Assembly (NCBI GenBank): GCA_024640625.1
Contig: JAHEER010000018.1
Coordinates: 1-53,587, forward strand
From: Desulfobulbaceae bacterium
GTDB taxonomy: Bacteria > Desulfobacterota > Desulfobulbia > Desulfobulbales > Desulfocapsaceae
DNA: 53,587 bases
Reading direction: 5' to 3'
Shown here: positions 52,236 to 53,587 of the stretch, one piece after another
Numbering within the stretch: position 1 is the first letter of the stretch
How the letters are laid out: every line of letters begins with the position of its first letter
Program-made: the position numbers and the translations under genes
Notes under the pieces: generated by a model
The model's database searches: none
The model's input: only the letters and a program-made list of their open reading frames with translations
What the model was told of the DNA's origin: nothing

Positions 52236-53225
52236 TTATGCCAGGTGCTGCCACCTTTGGGCCGCAAGCACCTCGGGATTGGCTACATTGAGGGGCTTTT
52301 TACCGGCCAGAACCTCGAGCGTCCGGTCGGCGGCTTCGGTTGCCATCCTGGTCACGCATTCATTGGTCAAGGCAGCTGAATGGGGGGTGAGCAGCACCTT
52401 GTCGAGTTTTAGAAGCGGGCTCTCGGGGTCCGGCGGTTCCTGGGACTGCACATCGAGGCCGGCACCGCCAATGACGTTATTCCGCAATGCCTCAACCAGC
52501 GCTTCCTCGTCTATCACCGGGCCCCGAGAGGTGTTTATCACGATTGCCCCGCTTTTCATCAGCTCGAATTCCGCTGTCGAGAGCGCATGCCGGGTCTGCT
52601 CGGTGAGCGGCACATGCACCGATATGACATCGGACTCCCTGCAGAGCTGTTCTTTATCGACAAAATGTGCCAGTTCCGCATACTGAGCCTTTACCTCGTC
52701 GGCAAGATAGGGGTCACAGGCCAGTACTTTCATATTGAATACCGCCTGGCAGGCCGTTGCCACCAGGACGCCGATCCGGCCAAAACCAAGCAGCCCTATA
52801 GTCTTGGTGTTGAGGTCGCGGGACAGGTTCTGGTATCTGATCGAATAGTTATCGTTGCGCACGGCCCGGTCGAGAAGCGGCAGCTGTTTGGCCAGAGAGA
52901 GCATCATGGCCAGCACATGCTCGCAGACGCTGATGCTGTTCACGCCGAGATTCGAAGTAACAATGACCTCGTTGTCTGTTGCCGCTTTGACATCAACGTT
53001 GTCGAAGCCCCCGCCGGTGCGGGATATGATCTTGAGATCAGCCGCGGCCTCGATGAGTTTTCTGGTCATGGTAATCCCGGTCCTGAGAATCACCGCGTGA
53101 GCATTTTTCATCAGGGGCAGGACAGTTTCGGGTTTCGGGTCCGGGGCGGTGACGACAGTGTGTCCGGCCTCTTCCAGCCGCTCAACAGCTTCACTCTCAA
53201 TGGTTTGTGGAAGTATGATATTCAT
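52236..53225 (-). CDS. D-2-hydroxyacid dehydrogenase (SerA/phosphoglycerate dehydrogenase-like)
   Basis: A 329-residue NAD-dependent D-isomer-specific 2-hydroxyacid dehydrogenase. The NAD-binding GLLGFGRIGVLVA is near residue 150. The catalytic Arg is in VINTSRGPVID, the Glu in DVQSQEPPDPESP and the His in LLTPHSAALTNE. No C-terminal ACT domain, so it is a short 3-PGDH-like or glyoxylate/hydroxypyruvate-reductase-like enzyme. ATG 53225 (MNIILPQTI) is chosen; a TTG at 53255 also opens the frame and no Shine-Dalgarno decides. First gene of the four-gene operon. Confidence 0.9.
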   Translation of the reverse strand: MNIILPQTIESEAVERLEEAGHTVVTAPDPKPETVLPLMKNAHAVILRTGITMTRKLIEAAADLKIISRTGGGFDNVDVKAATDNEVIVTSNLGVNSISVCEHVLAMMLSLAKQLPLLDRAVRNDNYSIRYQNLSRDLNTKTIGLLGFGRIGVLVATACQAVFNMKVLACDPYLADEVKAQYAELAHFVDKEQLCRESDVISVHVPLTEQTRHALSTAEFELMKSGAIVINTSRGPVIDEEALVEALRNNVIGGAGLDVQSQEPPDPESPLLKLDKVLLTPHSAALTNECVTRMATEAADRTLEVLAGKKPLNVANPEVLAAQRWQHLA

Positions 53226-53451
53226 CGGATTTGCTGATAAGCTTCGAGTGATCAACCACGGTGAAATGTCAAGTACTTAAAACTTATTAACGAATCTGAT
53301 GCAAAACTCACCCTTTTTCGAAAAAGCAGCGGAATTTGCCCACGATCGATGAACAGAATCGGATCTTAAGGAGCAGAAATCAAACTATCATGTGGGAATT
53401 GGGCAGCAATTCCTGCAGCCCAGCTAATTAACAAGCAGGACCTAACGAAAA

Positions 53452-53483
53452 GACCCTGCCGGTCAAACTTACCCGGCAGGGTC
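53452..53483. terminator. Hairpin downstream of the right-edge gene
   Basis: A perfect 11-bp stem GACCCTGCCGG / CCGGCAGGGTC with a 10-base loop. Reading on the minus strand it is followed by a T-rich stretch (TCTTTTCG), so it terminates the gene at 53512. Confidence 0.8.
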
Positions 53484-53511
53484 GAGGGGGAGGAGGGAGA
53501 AAAGATTAGTT

Positions 53512-53587
53512 TTAGTACCACTGGCCTCTGGGGCCGGGGCCGGGCTGCATGTTGTTCATATAGCCGCCGCCTTTACCCCTCATGCCG
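53512..53587 (-). CDS. Partial C-terminus of a Gly/Pro-rich (ZraP-like?) protein
   Basis: A minus-strand frame entering from the right edge and ending with TAA (53512-53514). The last 24 residues read GMRGKGGGYMNNMQ then PGPGPRGQWY, a low-complexity Gly/Met/Pro tail. Such tails are typical of periplasmic zinc-resistance/CpxP-like proteins in sulfate reducers, but too little is seen to be sure. Followed by its own terminator. Confidence 0.55.
   Translation of the reverse strand, partial: GMRGKGGGYMNNMQPGPGPRGQWY

Overview
The window looks like an ordinary chromosomal stretch of a Gram-negative anaerobe, most likely a Desulfobacterota bacterium (Desulfobulbales-like). This is inferred from gene content: a Desulfovibrio-type small ferredoxin, a DsrC/TusE-family protein, an AcsE-type methyltransferase with the remains of a corrinoid protein, TRAP transport, MoeA and a delta-type tRNA-Met(CAU). 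No transposase, integrase, phage gene or CRISPR array was seen. Both ends cut a gene: a MetE/UROD-like protein on the left and a Gly/Pro-rich protein on the right.

Layout. 0-12 kb is mostly housekeeping: an unknown protein, a DsrC/TusE-like protein, acetyl-CoA synthetase, an amidohydrolase, an aminotransferase, an AI-2E-type membrane protein, IlvE, GroES-GroEL and tRNA-Met. 12.2-26.4 kb is a sugar-acid island. It holds a minus-strand operon ulaG-ulaD-ulaE-ulaF-FGGY kinase, a divergent class II aldolase, a nitroreductase, a GntR/FCD regulator with an MFS transporter, and a CUT1-type ABC importer. Three intergenic regions here share one operator-like palindrome (arms GTTATATGT / ACATATAAC, 4-bp spacer), tying the transporter and the ula enzymes into one probable regulon. 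No PTS is present, so the kinase may replace PTS phosphorylation.

26.5-29.5 kb holds an MFS transporter, the C-terminal remnant of a corrinoid protein, an AcsE-like methyltransferase and a VOC protein. 29.7-37.2 kb is a same-strand cassette behind three phased 12-bp operator-like repeats: GntR, an atypical SDR, an NMT1/SsuA-type ABC importer (binding protein, two permeases, ATPase), a homocitrate/isopropylmalate synthase-type HMGL enzyme and a DapA-family lyase. Its substrate is unknown and it is the best candidate here for an undescribed catabolic pathway.

37.2-48.9 kb is mixed: a GFA-family protein, a universal stress protein, two MFS transporters, molybdenum cofactor genes (moeA and a MobB-like P-loop protein), a complete TRAP transporter, a ferredoxin, a cupin and a thioesterase. 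49.1-53.2 kb is a four-gene minus-strand operon (2-hydroxyacid dehydrogenase, DapA-family lyase, FGGY kinase, CbbY-like phosphatase) that looks like another sugar or sugar-acid pathway.

All assignments come from reading protein motifs and DNA by eye; no database search was run. Several starts were moved from the longest open frame to an internal codon with a Shine-Dalgarno sequence; the reason is given in each entry.
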